Assembly: GCA_027013095.1 (NCBI GenBank)
Contig: JALUYI010000054.1
Location: forward strand, 62,001-126,000
Source of the DNA: Paracoccaceae bacterium
GTDB taxonomy: Bacteria; Pseudomonadota; Alphaproteobacteria; Rhodobacterales; Rhodobacteraceae
DNA: 64,000 bases
Reading direction: 5' to 3'
Within the stretch, counting starts at the first letter, position 1; the number at the start of each line of letters is the position of its first letter. Both the position numbers and the translations under genes were made by a program. Under the pieces are notes generated by a model. That model did no database searches. It had not been told where the DNA came from and saw nothing but the letters and a program-made list of their open reading frames with translations. Below are positions 36,489-46,328 of the stretch, in pieces.

Positions 36489-37775
36489 TTGGCACGAGTA
36501 ACCCCCCCGTTTGCATCTTTTGAATGGCAGATCGCCTGGCGTTATCTGCGCGCGCGACGGCGTGAAGGGGGGGTCAGCGTGATGACGGTGATCTCGCTGG
36601 TGGGAATCGCGCTGGCGGTGTTTGCGCTGGTGGCGACGCTGGCGGTGCGCTCGGGGTTTCGCTATGAATTCGTGCGCACGATCCTTGGGGCCAACGCCCA
36701 TCTGACGGTTTACGCCGCAACCCATCGGGACGGCAGCGGGCGACTCAGCCGCGCGATCACCGGCTATTCGGAAATGGTCCAGCGCATCCGCAAGGTGCCT
36801 GGCGTGCTCCGCGCTGCCCCGGCCATTCGCGGCCAGTTGATGGTCTCGGCCAACGGGCGCAACGCCGGGGTCGAGGTTTTCGGCGAGCGCAAGCGCGACG
36901 TTCTGGGCCTGCGCCTGTTCGTGCACCCCGAAAGCCACTCGGGCGATACCGCCAGTTTCGATCAGGGGATATCGCTGGGCTCGGGGGTGGCGCGCGAACT
37001 GGGGGTCAGCGTCGGGGATCGGGTCAAGCTGATCTCGCCGGACGGGGTCAAGACCGCCTTTGGCACCGCCCCGCGCGTAAAAAGCTACCATGTCGTATAT
37101 ATCTTTAGCGTTGGCCGCTATGACATCGACCGCACCCGCGCCTATCTGCCCTTTTCCGAGGCCCAAACCTTTTTCAACCGTGAGGGCACGGCGGATGAGA
37201 TCGAGGTGGATGTGGCCCACCCTGACAAGGTTGACCGCTATGTGTTGCCGATCATTCGGGCCGCGGGCCGGGGCAGCATCATCTGGACATGGCGCGATGC
37301 CTCGGGCAGCTTTTTGCAGGCGCTCAAGACCGAGGACAATGTCATGTTTATCATCCTCTCGATTCTGGTTCTGATCGCCACGATGAATATCGTTTCGGGC
37401 CTGATCATGCTGGTGAAAAACAAGGGTGGAGATGTCGGAATCCTGCGCACGATGGGGCTGACCCAAGGATCGATCCTGCGTATCTTTTTTCTTGTCGGAG
37501 CGGCGATCGGGATTATCGGCACCCTGATCGGAGTCGTGTTCGGGGTCCTGTTTGCAATCTACATCGACCCGATCTTTACCTTTGTGAATGCGGCCCTTGG
37601 GGGCGGGGTGTGGGATCCCTCGGTTCGCTATCTTTCGGAACTGCCGGCGCGGCTGGAGTTCTGGGACGTTGCGCGCGCTGTCCTGTTGTCGCTGGGCCTG
37701 TCGTTCGGGGCCACCATCTTTCCGGCGCGCCGTGCGGCGCGGATGAACCCGGTCGAGGCCCTGCGTTATGAATAG
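36489..37775 (+). CDS. Lipoprotein-releasing ABC permease LolC/LolE
   Basis: About 428 residues. One N-terminal and three C-terminal transmembrane helices flank a large periplasmic domain, the LolC/E plan. FEWQIAWRYLRARRREGGVSVMTVISLVGIALAV (36516-36617) and LIMLVKNKGGDVGILRTMGLTQGSI are typical. It pulls lipoproteins from the inner membrane for LolA. The start is probably TTG 36489 (AAGAGAAAGAGACG upstream); an ATG at 36417 is possible but the extra residues are not conserved. It overlaps lolD by 8 bp. A single permease gene suggests a homodimer. Confidence 0.9.
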   Translation: MARVTPPFASFEWQIAWRYLRARRREGGVSVMTVISLVGIALAVFALVATLAVRSGFRYEFVRTILGANAHLTVYAATHRDGSGRLSRAITGYSEMVQRIRKVPGVLRAAPAIRGQLMVSANGRNAGVEVFGERKRDVLGLRLFVHPESHSGDTASFDQGISLGSGVARELGVSVGDRVKLISPDGVKTAFGTAPRVKSYHVVYIFSVGRYDIDRTRAYLPFSEAQTFFNREGTADEIEVDVAHPDKVDRYVLPIIRAAGRGSIIWTWRDASGSFLQALKTEDNVMFIILSILVLIATMNIVSGLIMLVKNKGGDVGILRTMGLTQGSILRIFFLVGAAIGIIGTLIGVVFGVLFAIYIDPIFTFVNAALGGGVWDPSVRYLSELPARLEFWDVARAVLLSLGLSFGATIFPARRAARMNPVEALRYE

Positions 37776-38454
37776 TCCGGCCCTGACCCTCAGGAAGATC
37801 AGCAAAAGCTACAGCTCGGGGTCCAAGGTGGCGGTCACGGTTCTGCGCGGATGTGATCTGGATCTGGCCCCCGGCGAGATCGTCGCGCTGGTCGCGCCCT
37901 CGGGGGCGGGAAAATCCACCCTTTTGCATATTGCGGGGTTGCTGGATACGCCGGATTCAGGTGAGGTGCTGCTGGCGGGCCAACCCATGACTGGCCACGC
38001 AGACCGCCGCCGCACCGCTGCCCGGCGGGCCGGAATCGGCTTTATCTACCAGTTCCACCACCTGTTGCCCGAGTTCTCGGCCTTGGAAAACATCACCTTG
38101 CCGCAGCGCGCGAACGGGGTCGGGAAACGCGCGGCCAGCAGTCGGGCGCGCGATCTTTTGCAGGCGGTCGGGCTGGCGGATCGCGCCGCGCACCGCCCCG
38201 CCGAACTGTCCGGCGGCGAGCAGCAACGCGTTGCCTTTTGCCGCGCTCTGGCCAATCGCCCCAGCGTCCTGTTGGCAGATGAGCCGACCGGAAACCTTGA
38301 CACCGAGACGGCCGCGCAGGTGTTTGACGTGTTGACCGGGCTGGTGCGTCAAACCGGGATGGCGGCGCTGATCGCCACGCACAACATGGAACTGGCCGCC
38401 AAGATGGATCGCACCCTGCATCTGCGCCGCGGTGTCCTGACCACCTCGGACTGA
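37768..38454 (+). CDS. lolD: Lipoprotein-releasing ABC ATPase
   Basis: 228 residues. Walker A APSGAGKSTLLH, signature LSGGEQQRVAFCRAL, Walker B VLLADEPTGNLD and switch His in IATHN. The motif following Walker B and the FQHHLLPEFSALEN-like QFHHLLPEFSALEN are typical of LolD. It drives lipoprotein release with the permease encoded just upstream. It ends 15 bp from a convergent gene. Confidence 0.95.
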   Translation: MNSPALTLRKISKSYSSGSKVAVTVLRGCDLDLAPGEIVALVAPSGAGKSTLLHIAGLLDTPDSGEVLLAGQPMTGHADRRRTAARRAGIGFIYQFHHLLPEFSALENITLPQRANGVGKRAASSRARDLLQAVGLADRAAHRPAELSGGEQQRVAFCRALANRPSVLLADEPTGNLDTETAAQVFDVLTGLVRQTGMAALIATHNMELAAKMDRTLHLRRGVLTTSD

Positions 38455-38469
38455 GGTGCGCGAACGGAT

Positions 38470-39486
38470 TTAGGCGCCGCAAATCCCTTGCAGGCTGACC
38501 CAGTCGGCGTCTGACAGAACCGGGGCGTAGGGGCGGTTTCGAAACGGGTCCGCCTCGATCAGCGACAGAGATTCTTCGCCGGTCATATCCAGTTGATAGG
38601 CCAGCGGCGCGCTGGAAAACCCCGCTTTTTCAAAGGCATCCAGCAAGGTCTTGTCATCGGGCTGCGGTGTTTTTCCGGTCAGGATGACGCGCGCGTATTC
38701 CGCCAGATGCGCCGGATCGATGCGCCCGGTCGTCAGCAGGCGAAAGGCCGAAAGGGGGCCGGACTGGGTCAGTAGACGGGCCAGCGGGTCGGCGTGTTTG
38801 GCGTAGATATCCTCAATCAGCGCATAGCTGGCCGCGACCTCGGGTTGGTCATAATTCTCGACGAGTTCCCGGTTCAAAAGGATGACCCGCCCCGGCAACA
38901 TCGCGCTTTTGGCGGTGCCCCCGGCCAGGATCAAAATGCGGCCCGGCGCCCCGCCAAACAGCCGTTTGGCCAGATGTTTCAGGGCCCGATCACCCGCAAC
39001 GCTGGAGCAGACAGGCCCGGTCAAGCGGGCGATCTGGGTCAAGACGTCCCGGCCGATCAGTTGGCGGGTTTCAAAGGGAACCGTGCCCACCGCATGACGG
39101 GCCAGCGCACCGGGCAGCCAGAGGATCAGGGCAAGGGCAAAGGCGGCCGTGATCCCCAGCGTCCCCACAAGGCGCAACCGCCCCGGATGCGGGCGCCGCC
39201 GGTTGATGGCGGAACGCACCTGTTCGATGGCCTCTATCATCGTCTCGTCGTCGATTTCGATGGTCTCGCCGCTGTCCAGCTTTGGCGTGAAAATTGCCGG
39301 TTTGCCGCCGGGATTCATGCGGATTACAGCCGGCAGCGACCAATGTGACAGGGGATTGTCGTTCTTGTCGCGGATGATCAGCGAGGTCTTGCCAAAGCTG
39401 ACATAAACCTCGCGCCGCTGTTCAGAGGCCACCGCCCGCCAGAGCCCGGTGGATTCAAGGCGGGTATATTTCTTCAGCGCCGTCAT
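38470..39486 (-). CDS. Membrane-anchored M48-like protein without zinc motif
   Basis: 338 residues. An N-terminal domain (about 1-95) with DDETMIEAIEQVRSAI, one transmembrane helix (about 103-126), then a C-terminal domain. The pattern AKSAMLPGRVILLNRELVEN, EVAASYALIEDIY and a later hydrophobic helix resembles the core of M48 peptidases (NAFALPGG, then AVLAHELGH). Where HExxH should stand the sequence is SYALIED, so zinc binding is lost. It may be a pseudopeptidase. The likeness is my own reading of the pattern, not a search result. Function unknown. Confidence 0.6.
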   Translation of the reverse strand: MTALKKYTRLESTGLWRAVASEQRREVYVSFGKTSLIIRDKNDNPLSHWSLPAVIRMNPGGKPAIFTPKLDSGETIEIDDETMIEAIEQVRSAINRRRPHPGRLRLVGTLGITAAFALALILWLPGALARHAVGTVPFETRQLIGRDVLTQIARLTGPVCSSVAGDRALKHLAKRLFGGAPGRILILAGGTAKSAMLPGRVILLNRELVENYDQPEVAASYALIEDIYAKHADPLARLLTQSGPLSAFRLLTTGRIDPAHLAEYARVILTGKTPQPDDKTLLDAFEKAGFSSAPLAYQLDMTGEESLSLIEADPFRNRPYAPVLSDADWVSLQGICGA

Positions 39487-39542
39487 CGCCGTGCCTGCCT
39501 GTCGTTTCTTGTTTTTTCTGCCCGCCGGACCTTAGCCCATCG

Positions 39543-39571
39543 TCGGCCGCTTTCAAAGCAAAAGCGGCCGA
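39543..39571. terminator. Strong stem-loop behind the acyl-CoA synthetase gene
   Basis: TCGGCCGCTTT (39543-39553) and AAAGCGGCCGA (39561-39571) form a perfect 11-bp stem with a 7-nt loop. It lies 40 bp behind the minus-strand synthetase gene and before the start of the M48-like gene. There is no T run, so it may act in RNA stability instead. Confidence 0.6.
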
Positions 39572-39610
39572 GCAGGGGGCAAAATCAGGCTGCTCCGCTT
39601 ATCGTGACGG

Positions 39611-41242
39611 TTACAGGGATCGGGCAATCTCGCGCAGCACGAATTTTTGTATTTTCCCGGTCGAGGTTTTGGGAAGCTCCTGAAAAACAATCGTTTTCGG
39701 TGTCTTGAAGCCCGCTAATCTGTCGCGGCAAAAGGCGATCAGCTCGGCCTCGGTGGCGCTGGCGCCGGGCTTTAGCTCGACAAAGGCGCAAGGGGTCTCG
39801 CCCCATTTCTCGTCCGGGCGCGCAACCACCGCGGCCAGCAACACCGCGGGATGATGCATGAGGGCCCCTTCGACCTCGACCGAGCTAACATTTTCGCCGC
39901 CGGAAATGATCACATCCTTTAGCCGGTCGGTGATCTTGATATAACCATCGGGATGCTGAAAGGCGATATCGCCCGAGTGGAAATAGCCGCCCGCAAATGC
40001 CTCGGTGGTCGCCTCGGGGTTCTTGTAATAGCCTTTCATCGTGCAGTTGCCGCGGATGACGATTTCGCCCAAGGTCTGGCCGTCGCGCGGCACCGGGGAC
40101 TGGCTGTCCTGATCGACAACGTGGATATCCTCCATCATCGGCATCAGAACGCCGGTGCGGGCCTTGATCGCGGCGCGCTCTTCGCCCTCAAGATCGCCCC
40201 ATTTGTCGTCATCCCACAGACATTCGGTGACATGGCCAAAGGTTTCGGTCAGGCCGTAAACCTGCGTGACCTCAAAGCCCAGCTTTTCGATGGCCAGCAA
40301 GGTGGCGGCGGGGGGCGGCGCACCGGCGGTATAGATGTTGACGAGGTGGTCAAAATGCCGACGCTCGTCCTCACGCGCGTTGACGATCATGTTCAGGACG
40401 ATGGGGGCGCCGCCGAAATAGCTGACCCCCTCGTCGGCGATGGCGTCATAAATCGCCCGGGCGGTGATGTCGCGGCAGCAGACGACGGTGCCGCCCAGCA
40501 TCGGGATCGTCCATGTGTGGATCCAGTTGTTGCAGTGAAACAGGGGCACGATGGTCAGGTATTTGGCGAACAGTTTCATCTGCCAGGCAACGGCAGTCCC
40601 CATGGTCATCAGATAGGCCCCGCGGTGGTGATAGACCACACCTTTGGGGCGTCCCGTGGTGCCCGAGGTATAGTTCAGCGCAAGGCTTTCCCATTCATCC
40701 TCTGGCATGATCCACGGGAATTCCGCATCCCCCGTGGCCAAGAACGCCTCATATTCCGGGTGTCGCCCGCTGGCTGGATACCCGGCCCGAACGTCCTCAA
40801 TCTCAACCAGTTGCGGGATTGGCCCCTCGAGCCGCGAGATCGCCGCCTCGGCCAGATCGAGGAACTGGCTGTCCACCAGCAACAGCCGGGTTTCGGCGTG
40901 CCCCAGAATATAGGCGACGGTGTCCACATCCAGCCGGGTGTTGATCGCGTTCAGAACCGCCCCGGCGGCGGGGACACCGTAATGCGCTTCGACCATCGCC
41001 GGAATATTGGGGGCAATGGTCGAGACGACATCTCCCGGTTTGATCCCCGCCTGCGCCAGCGCCGACGCCAGTTGCGAGCAGCGCGCCTGCATCTGCTGAT
41101 AGTTGAAGCGGCGGTCCTGATAGACCAGTGCCGTACGGGCCGCAAAAACATCCGCCGCCCGCCGCAAATGCGACAGCGGAGTCAGCGGCACATGGTTGGC
41201 CGCGTTCTTGTTCAGGCCGGTTTCGTCTGCCATCAGACCCAC
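39611..41242 (-). CDS. Acyl-CoA synthetase (AMP-forming)
   Basis: About 543 residues of the adenylate-forming family. The P-loop-like YTSGTTGRPKG, YGLTETFGHVTE, the hinge YIKITDRLKDVIISGGENVSSVE (39879-39947) and the C-terminal catalytic Lys in PKTSTGKIQKF are complete. It activates a carboxylic acid (medium/short chain acids are likely) to its CoA ester. AGGAGG lies 6 bp before GTG 41242, so this GTG is preferred over ATG 41233. It is divergent from the EamA transporter. Substrate not resolved; some relatives act on methylmercaptopropionate. Confidence 0.9.
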   Translation of the reverse strand: MGLMADETGLNKNAANHVPLTPLSHLRRAADVFAARTALVYQDRRFNYQQMQARCSQLASALAQAGIKPGDVVSTIAPNIPAMVEAHYGVPAAGAVLNAINTRLDVDTVAYILGHAETRLLLVDSQFLDLAEAAISRLEGPIPQLVEIEDVRAGYPASGRHPEYEAFLATGDAEFPWIMPEDEWESLALNYTSGTTGRPKGVVYHHRGAYLMTMGTAVAWQMKLFAKYLTIVPLFHCNNWIHTWTIPMLGGTVVCCRDITARAIYDAIADEGVSYFGGAPIVLNMIVNAREDERRHFDHLVNIYTAGAPPPAATLLAIEKLGFEVTQVYGLTETFGHVTECLWDDDKWGDLEGEERAAIKARTGVLMPMMEDIHVVDQDSQSPVPRDGQTLGEIVIRGNCTMKGYYKNPEATTEAFAGGYFHSGDIAFQHPDGYIKITDRLKDVIISGGENVSSVEVEGALMHHPAVLLAAVVARPDEKWGETPCAFVELKPGASATEAELIAFCRDRLAGFKTPKTIVFQELPKTSTGKIQKFVLREIARSL

Positions 41243-41355
41243 GGGGCACCTCCTTGATATTCTGCATCGGAAAATCTGCTTCGGTGTCGCATTCTGGACA
41301 GATTCCGCCGATGTGCAAGGGCCATTCAGGGGTGTTTGAGAACGAGGCTGAGCCA

Positions 41356-42267
41356 ATGAACAACATTTTGCAAACCCGTCCGGTTCTGGGCGTGGTTCTG
41401 GTGATTTCGTCCATGGGGATGATCGGCCTGATCGACAATTTCATCCGCCTGATCGCCAAGGAGGCCGGGTTGTGGCAGTTCCATTTGCTGCGCTCGCTGG
41501 TGGTGTGCAGCTGTCTGTTGGTGATCGCGCGACTGATGCATTGGCGGCTGCGGCCAAAGAACTGGAGGGCGGTGGTGTTGCGCAGCTTTGCGTTTTCCAG
41601 CGCGATGGTGCTGTATTTTGGCTCGGCTGGCATTATCTCGGTCTCACAGGCGGCCTCGGGTCTGTTTACCGGGCCGGTATTCGTGCTGCTGATTTCGGCG
41701 TCGTTTCTGGGGGTTCGTATCGGCATCTGGCGGATTCTGGCGGTGGCCATCGGCTTTGGCGGAGTCCTTTTGATTTTGCGTCCCGATCGGGGCGCGCTGT
41801 CGATAATGAGCGTCCTGCCGCTATTTGCCGGCCTGTTTTATGCGCTGAGCGGAATCGCCACCCGTCGCTGGTGCGGACAAGAGAGCACCATGACCCTGAA
41901 CATGGGCGCGTTCCTTGGGCTGGGCCTGTGGGGGGCGCTGGGAGTTGTCGTGTTTACGCTGTTTCCGGTCCCGCCCGAGATTGCCCGGGCGCTGCCGTTC
42001 TTTACCAGAGGTTGGGTGCATCCCAGCGGCGCCTTTGTGCTGTGGATGCTGGTGCAGGCCTTTGGGTCGATGGCGGCAACGGCGCTGTTGACGCGGGGGT
42101 ATCTGCTGGCGGATGTCTCGTTTGCATCGGGGGCGGAATATTCCTTTCTGATTTTTGTGGCGCTCTGGGGTTATGTGCTGTGGGGAAGCGTGCCCGATCC
42201 GGTCTCGGCTCTCGGGGCGGGGGCCATTGTGCTGTCGGGTGTGATCATTCTTGTGCGTTCACGGTGA
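41356..42267 (+). CDS. DMT/EamA-family transporter
   Basis: 303 residues with ten predicted transmembrane helices in two EamA halves. Motifs include RSLVVCSCLLVIARLMHWRLRPKNWRAV (41491-41574) and GLFYALSGIATRRWCGQES at the middle loop. It is probably an exporter of metabolites or amino acids in the inner membrane. ATG 41356 follows GAGG. It starts 113 bp from the divergent acyl-CoA synthetase. Confidence 0.88.
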   Translation: MNNILQTRPVLGVVLVISSMGMIGLIDNFIRLIAKEAGLWQFHLLRSLVVCSCLLVIARLMHWRLRPKNWRAVVLRSFAFSSAMVLYFGSAGIISVSQAASGLFTGPVFVLLISASFLGVRIGIWRILAVAIGFGGVLLILRPDRGALSIMSVLPLFAGLFYALSGIATRRWCGQESTMTLNMGAFLGLGLWGALGVVVFTLFPVPPEIARALPFFTRGWVHPSGAFVLWMLVQAFGSMAATALLTRGYLLADVSFASGAEYSFLIFVALWGYVLWGSVPDPVSALGAGAIVLSGVIILVRSR

Positions 42268-42334
42268 GCAAGGGCTGGGCCCCGGTTTGCCCCCCCGCCT
42301 TGACCCCGGTAATGGAATCGCCCAAGAGGGGGCC

Positions 42335-42670
42335 ATGATTTACAAGATTTTCCGCCAGACCGAATGGGATGCCTTCAGGGCCGCCGGTCAGACCCGCGGC
42401 GCGCCAATCGACATCGCCGACGGGTTCATCCATTTCTCGACCGCGACGCAGCTGCGCGGAACGCTGGACAAGCATTTTGCCGGCGTTGCCGAGCTGTGGC
42501 TGGCTGCGCTTGCGGCCGAGTCGCTGGGCGATGCGCTGAAATGGGAGGTCTCGCGCGGCGGGGCACTGTTTCCGCATCTCTACCGGCCGCTGGCGCTGGA
42601 CGAGATCCGCTGGTGCCGCCCGATCCCGCTGGGCCGCTCGGGGCATGAGCTGCCGGACAACCTTGCATGA
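42335..42670 (+). CDS. DUF952 protein
   Basis: A 111-residue protein with the DUF952 features [21 protein letters not shown] (42338-42400), [20 protein letters not shown] and FPHLYRPL. Proteins of this family are related to glutathione S-transferase-like folds and are of unknown function. It overlaps pyrD by 4 bp (ATGA) and is therefore co-translated with it, an arrangement common in Rhodobacterales. Confidence 0.88.
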   Translation: MIYKIFRQTEWDAFRAAGQTRGAPIDIADGFIHFSTATQLRGTLDKHFAGVAELWLAALAAESLGDALKWEVSRGGALFPHLYRPLALDEIRWCRPIPLGRSGHELPDNLA

Positions 42671-43749
42671 CGGCGTCTGGTCGTCCGGCGTTTGAGCGGG
42701 CCGGTCTGTGGCTGCTGCATCGCCTTGAGCCCGAGCGCGCCCATTCCCTGTCGCTGTGGGCGCTGAGGCTTGGTCTTGCTCCCTTGCCGGCGCCGGTCAC
42801 GTCGCCCCGTCTGGCGCAACGGCTGGCCGGGCTCGATCTGCCCAATCCGGTGGGGCTGGCGGCGGGATATGACAAGAATGCGGTGGCGATTGCGCCGCTG
42901 TTGCGCGCCGGCTTTGGCTTTGTCGAACTGGGGGCGGTGACCCCGCGCGCCCAACCGGGAAATCCACGCCCGCGTCTGTTTCGCCTGCCCGCCGATCGGG
43001 CCGTGATCAACCGCTTTGGCTTTAACAACGAGGGGGCCGCGCGGATTTCTGCACGCCTGCGGGCGCGCCCTGCGCGGGGCATTGTCGGCCTCAATCTGGG
43101 GGCCAACAAGGACAGCCACGACCGAGCGGCGGATTATGTCTCGGTCTTGACACAGCTGGGGCCGCTGGTCGATTTCGTCACCGTCAATGTGTCCTCGCCC
43201 AACACCCGTGCCCTCAGGGATCTGCAGCAGGGGGCGGCGCTGAGCGACCTCTTGAGCCGGGTTCTGAGCGCCCGCGAGCGTCTGGCATCACCGTTGCCGG
43301 TGTTTCTGAAGATCGCCCCGGATCTGGACCTGCCGGCGCTTGATGCGATTGCCACGATCAGCCGCGCCCAGCGTCTGGATGCGCTGATTGCCACCAATAC
43401 GACCGTCGCGCGCCCGACCTTGTCGGGCCGCTTTGCAACCGAAAGCGGTGGCCTGTCGGGGGCGCCGTTGTTTGCCCCCTCGACGCGTATCCTTGCGTTG
43501 CTGGCCCAGCGGTTGGAGGGGCAGGTGCCCCTGATCGGGGTTGGCGGCATTTCTTCGCCCGAGGACGCCTATGCCAAGATCAGAGCCGGGGCTGCGGCGG
43601 TTCAGATTTATACCGGGCTGGTCTATCGCGGCCTGTCCCTCGTGGCGGAAATCAACCGCGGGCTTGAGCGCCTGCTGGCCGCGGACGGGTTCTCGCATGT
43701 TTCCGAGGCGGTCGGGCTGGATCGCGACCGGGTTGCCGGGCAGGGCTAA
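42667..43749 (+). CDS. pyrD: Dihydroorotate dehydrogenase, class 2
   Basis: 360 residues. The N-terminal helix that docks to the membrane is followed by the FMN barrel: [39 protein letters not shown] (42910-42987), [10 protein letters not shown], the catalytic Ser in [15 protein letters not shown], and [20 protein letters not shown]. It oxidises dihydroorotate to orotate with quinone in pyrimidine synthesis. Overlaps DUF952 upstream. Confidence 0.96.
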   Translation: MTASGRPAFERAGLWLLHRLEPERAHSLSLWALRLGLAPLPAPVTSPRLAQRLAGLDLPNPVGLAAGYDKNAVAIAPLLRAGFGFVELGAVTPRAQPGNPRPRLFRLPADRAVINRFGFNNEGAARISARLRARPARGIVGLNLGANKDSHDRAADYVSVLTQLGPLVDFVTVNVSSPNTRALRDLQQGAALSDLLSRVLSARERLASPLPVFLKIAPDLDLPALDAIATISRAQRLDALIATNTTVARPTLSGRFATESGGLSGAPLFAPSTRILALLAQRLEGQVPLIGVGGISSPEDAYAKIRAGAAAVQIYTGLVYRGLSLVAEINRGLERLLAADGFSHVSEAVGLDRDRVAGQG

Positions 43750-43761
43750 GGGCAGGCGCGC

Positions 43762-45102
43762 TCAGACCTCTGTTGCGTGCCCGACCCCGGCGGCGCGCAG
43801 CAGCGCCGGATAGCGCTGCATGAGGGTCAGCGCCCGCGCGGCAAACAGGATCATCATCGCCGCCCACAGCCCGTGATTGCCAAAGAGGGGCAACAGAATG
43901 ACCACGCTTGCGCCATAGATCAGGGTTGAAACCAGCATCGCATCGCGCATGTCCCTTGTCCGCGTTGCCCCGATGAAGACTCCGTCCAGCATCCATGACG
44001 CCACCCCGATCACCGGCCCTAGCACCAGCCAGATCAGATAGACCCGCGCCGCCACACGAACGTCCGGGGCGCGGGTCATCAGATCGATCAAAAAGGGGCC
44101 GGACAGCGCAAATACGGCCGCCAGCAGCAGCACGACCGCACCCGCCCAGAGGCCGCTCAGCCAGACCGTGCGTCTGAGCGCGCCGGGATCCCGCGCCCCC
44201 ATCGCCTGCCCGACCAGAGACTCGGCGGCAAAGGCAAACCCGTCCAGCGCAAAGGCGGTGATATAGAGAAACTGCATCAGCACCTGATTGGCCGCCAGCG
44301 TCACGTCGCCAAGACCGGCGCCGAGAAACAGAAACGACAGAAAGGCGATCTGCAGCAGAACCGAGCGCAGCATGATATCGACATTGACCTGCAGCATCCG
44401 CCGCAGCCGGCGGGGGTCGAAAATCCGCGGCGGGCGCACCCAACGGCCGCTGAAAAAGGCCCCGCGGCAGAGGAAAAGCCCAAGGGCCAGCCCGGACCAT
44501 TCCGACAGGAACGTGGCCAGTGCGACGCCGTTGACCCCCCAGCCAAGGCCCAGCACAAACCACAGGTCCAGCGCGATGTTCAAACCGTTCATCCAGACCT
44601 GCATCAGGAACACGGCGCGGGTGCGCTCCAGCGCGATCAGCCAGCCGGTCACGCCGAAAATCGCGATTGCTGCCGGGGCCGAATAGATACGGATCTCGGT
44701 ATAGCTGCGGGCCAGAGTTTCCACCTCGACCGAAGCCGGCGACAGGCCGAACGCCACCCACATCAACGGGCGCTGCAACAGGATCAGGCCAAGGCCGGCA
44801 GTAAGGGCAATCATCAGCACCCGCCAGAGCAGGGCGGCAACCTCGTCCTGATCCCGCGCCCCGTGCGCCTGCGCCACCAGCCCCGTCGTGCCCATCCGCA
44901 AAAAGCCGAAAATCCAGTAAATCGCCGACAGGATCACGGCGCCGATTCCCACCGCGCCGATGGGCACGGCCGAGCCGATCTGTCCGACGACTCCAGTATC
45001 CACCGCGCCAAGAATCGGAATCGTGGCATTGGACAGGATAATGGGGGCGGCGATGGTCAGGATGCGGCGATGGGTCAGGGTCTGCGGGGCCGGGGCGCTC
45101 AT
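43762..45102 (-). CDS. MATE-family efflux protein (DinF type)
   Basis: 446 residues with twelve hydrophobic helices. ILSNATIPILGAVDTGVVGQIG (44991-45056 region), FGFLRMGTTGLVAQAHGARD and the second-half repeat ANQVLMQFLYITAFALDGFAFAAESLVGQAMGARD are typical of the DinF branch. It probably exports drugs or organic cations by Na+ or H+ antiport. It overlaps the downstream-coded thioesterase by 4 bp, so they share a transcript with it. Confidence 0.9.
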   Translation of the reverse strand: MSAPAPQTLTHRRILTIAAPIILSNATIPILGAVDTGVVGQIGSAVPIGAVGIGAVILSAIYWIFGFLRMGTTGLVAQAHGARDQDEVAALLWRVLMIALTAGLGLILLQRPLMWVAFGLSPASVEVETLARSYTEIRIYSAPAAIAIFGVTGWLIALERTRAVFLMQVWMNGLNIALDLWFVLGLGWGVNGVALATFLSEWSGLALGLFLCRGAFFSGRWVRPPRIFDPRRLRRMLQVNVDIMLRSVLLQIAFLSFLFLGAGLGDVTLAANQVLMQFLYITAFALDGFAFAAESLVGQAMGARDPGALRRTVWLSGLWAGAVVLLLAAVFALSGPFLIDLMTRAPDVRVAARVYLIWLVLGPVIGVASWMLDGVFIGATRTRDMRDAMLVSTLIYGASVVILLPLFGNHGLWAAMMILFAARALTLMQRYPALLRAAGVGHATEV

Positions 45103-45644
45103 TGCGGCGCGGCGGTTTTCGGGGCGGCCTGCGGCTCGGTTTTCTGAGAGGGCATCAGGAAATGCCCGGTCCCTTGGGCAAACAGGCGGGCGCGGTTGTC
45201 TTGCCATGCTTCGACATGCACGCTGGCATAGCGCCGCCCCGAGCGGTTGACCCGCGCCCGTGCATAGGCGTCGCGCGGCAGGCCAGAGCGCAGGTAATCA
45301 ACGGAAAAATCAATGGTTTTCGGTATCCGGGGCAGATGCGCGGGATCCCATTGGTCAATGCCCCGGCTGCCGTTCTCCATCCGCTCCCAAGCCAGCGACC
45401 AACTGAGGACGATAATCGCTGTGACCTCTAGAAACGCCGCCGTGACGCCGCCGTGCAAGGCTGGAAGAAAGGGGTTTCCGATCAGCTTTTCGTCAAATGG
45501 CATGACCGCGGTCAACTCATCGCCGCGGCGGTCAAAGCGGATGCCGAGGTAGCGGATATAGGGAACGCCATTGACCAGCGCGGCAAGGGCGTCGTCCCGG
45601 CGCTGGCGCACGACTTGAACCGGTTCGAGGGGTTTGCGGCTCAT
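45099..45644 (-). CDS. Hotdog-fold thioesterase, PaaI type
   Basis: 181 residues. PYIRYLGIRFDRRGDELTAVMPFDEKLIGNPFLPALHGGVTAAFLE (45426-45563) is the PaaI-like acyl-CoA thioesterase core, with HGGVTAAFLE as the active-site helix. It hydrolyses an acyl-CoA in the cytosol. The C-terminal tail is Lys/Ala/Pro-rich. It overlaps the next thioesterase and the MATE gene by 4 bp each. Confidence 0.88.
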   Translation of the reverse strand: MSRKPLEPVQVVRQRRDDALAALVNGVPYIRYLGIRFDRRGDELTAVMPFDEKLIGNPFLPALHGGVTAAFLEVTAIIVLSWSLAWERMENGSRGIDQWDPAHLPRIPKTIDFSVDYLRSGLPRDAYARARVNRSGRRYASVHVEAWQDNRARLFAQGTGHFLMPSQKTEPQAAPKTAAPQ

Positions 45645-46114
45645 GCTTGTCCTCCTGCGGGGTCGGCTTTGGCGTCGTTGGGGGGGCGCTCGACGGTAAA
45701 GGCCCCGGTGACCGTGGCGACCGGACGGCTGCGGTCCTCGTCATAGGCGGTGGCGCGCACAAAGGCGATCGAACGCGTAACATGGTAACATTCCGCATGA
45801 GCCAGCAAGGCCTGCCCCGCTGTGGCCGGGCGCATGTAGTCGATGCGCAGGTCGATGGTGGCGGTGCCCAGCGGCGAATCCGGGTGGCTCATCACCGCCG
45901 CGCCGCAACAGGTGTCCATCAGGGCCGAGACCGCACCGCCGTGAATGACCCCGGTGCTGGGATCGCCGATCAGCTTCTTATCATAGGGCATGGTGGTTTC
46001 AGCAACCCCGTTCTCGATCAGGGTCAGCGCCATGCCAAGGCTGCGGGCATGGGGGATCGCCTCCATGAAATGTCGCGCCAGCTGGTCTTTCATTTGGTCG
46101 CTCAGTTCGGCCAT
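45641..46114 (-). CDS. Second hotdog-fold thioesterase, PaaI type
   Basis: 157 residues. The core is NGVAETTMPYDKKLIGDPSTGVIHGGAVSALMDTCCGAAV (45891-46013), with the HGGAVSALMD active-site helix, and the YMRPATAGQ strand. It is a paralogue of the thioesterase that follows. First gene of a three-gene transcript with the second thioesterase and MATE pump. Possibly linked to the nearby beta-oxidation genes through acyl-CoA turnover. Confidence 0.88.
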   Translation of the reverse strand: MAELSDQMKDQLARHFMEAIPHARSLGMALTLIENGVAETTMPYDKKLIGDPSTGVIHGGAVSALMDTCCGAAVMSHPDSPLGTATIDLRIDYMRPATAGQALLAHAECYHVTRSIAFVRATAYDEDRSRPVATVTGAFTVERPPNDAKADPAGGQA

Positions 46115-46328
46115 GGTGTCGCTCTGCCTCCGTCATCTGTGTCTTGGGTGATATTGGCCCGACCCGTCAGAAGGCAAGCCAAAAGTTCGGCGCGCGGCTG
46201 GGCGCCAAGGCGCGCAGCAAAGCGATAAAGGAAACCGGCGCGAAAAAATGGCGCAAGAAAATGGCGGGGCTTGAACTTTTCCGATGTTCGCGCCAGCATC
46301 CGTTGGCAATGCAAAGCGGATACCCCTG

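Noticed and set aside
35880-37805. A 641-codon minus-strand frame opposite proS and lolC/E
   Set aside because: It crosses two well-supported plus-strand genes and the gap between them, with no domain and no ribosome-binding site.
39953-41257. A 434-codon plus-strand frame opposite the acyl-CoA synthetase
   Set aside because: Shadow frame; the minus-strand synthetase has complete motifs and a ribosome-binding site.
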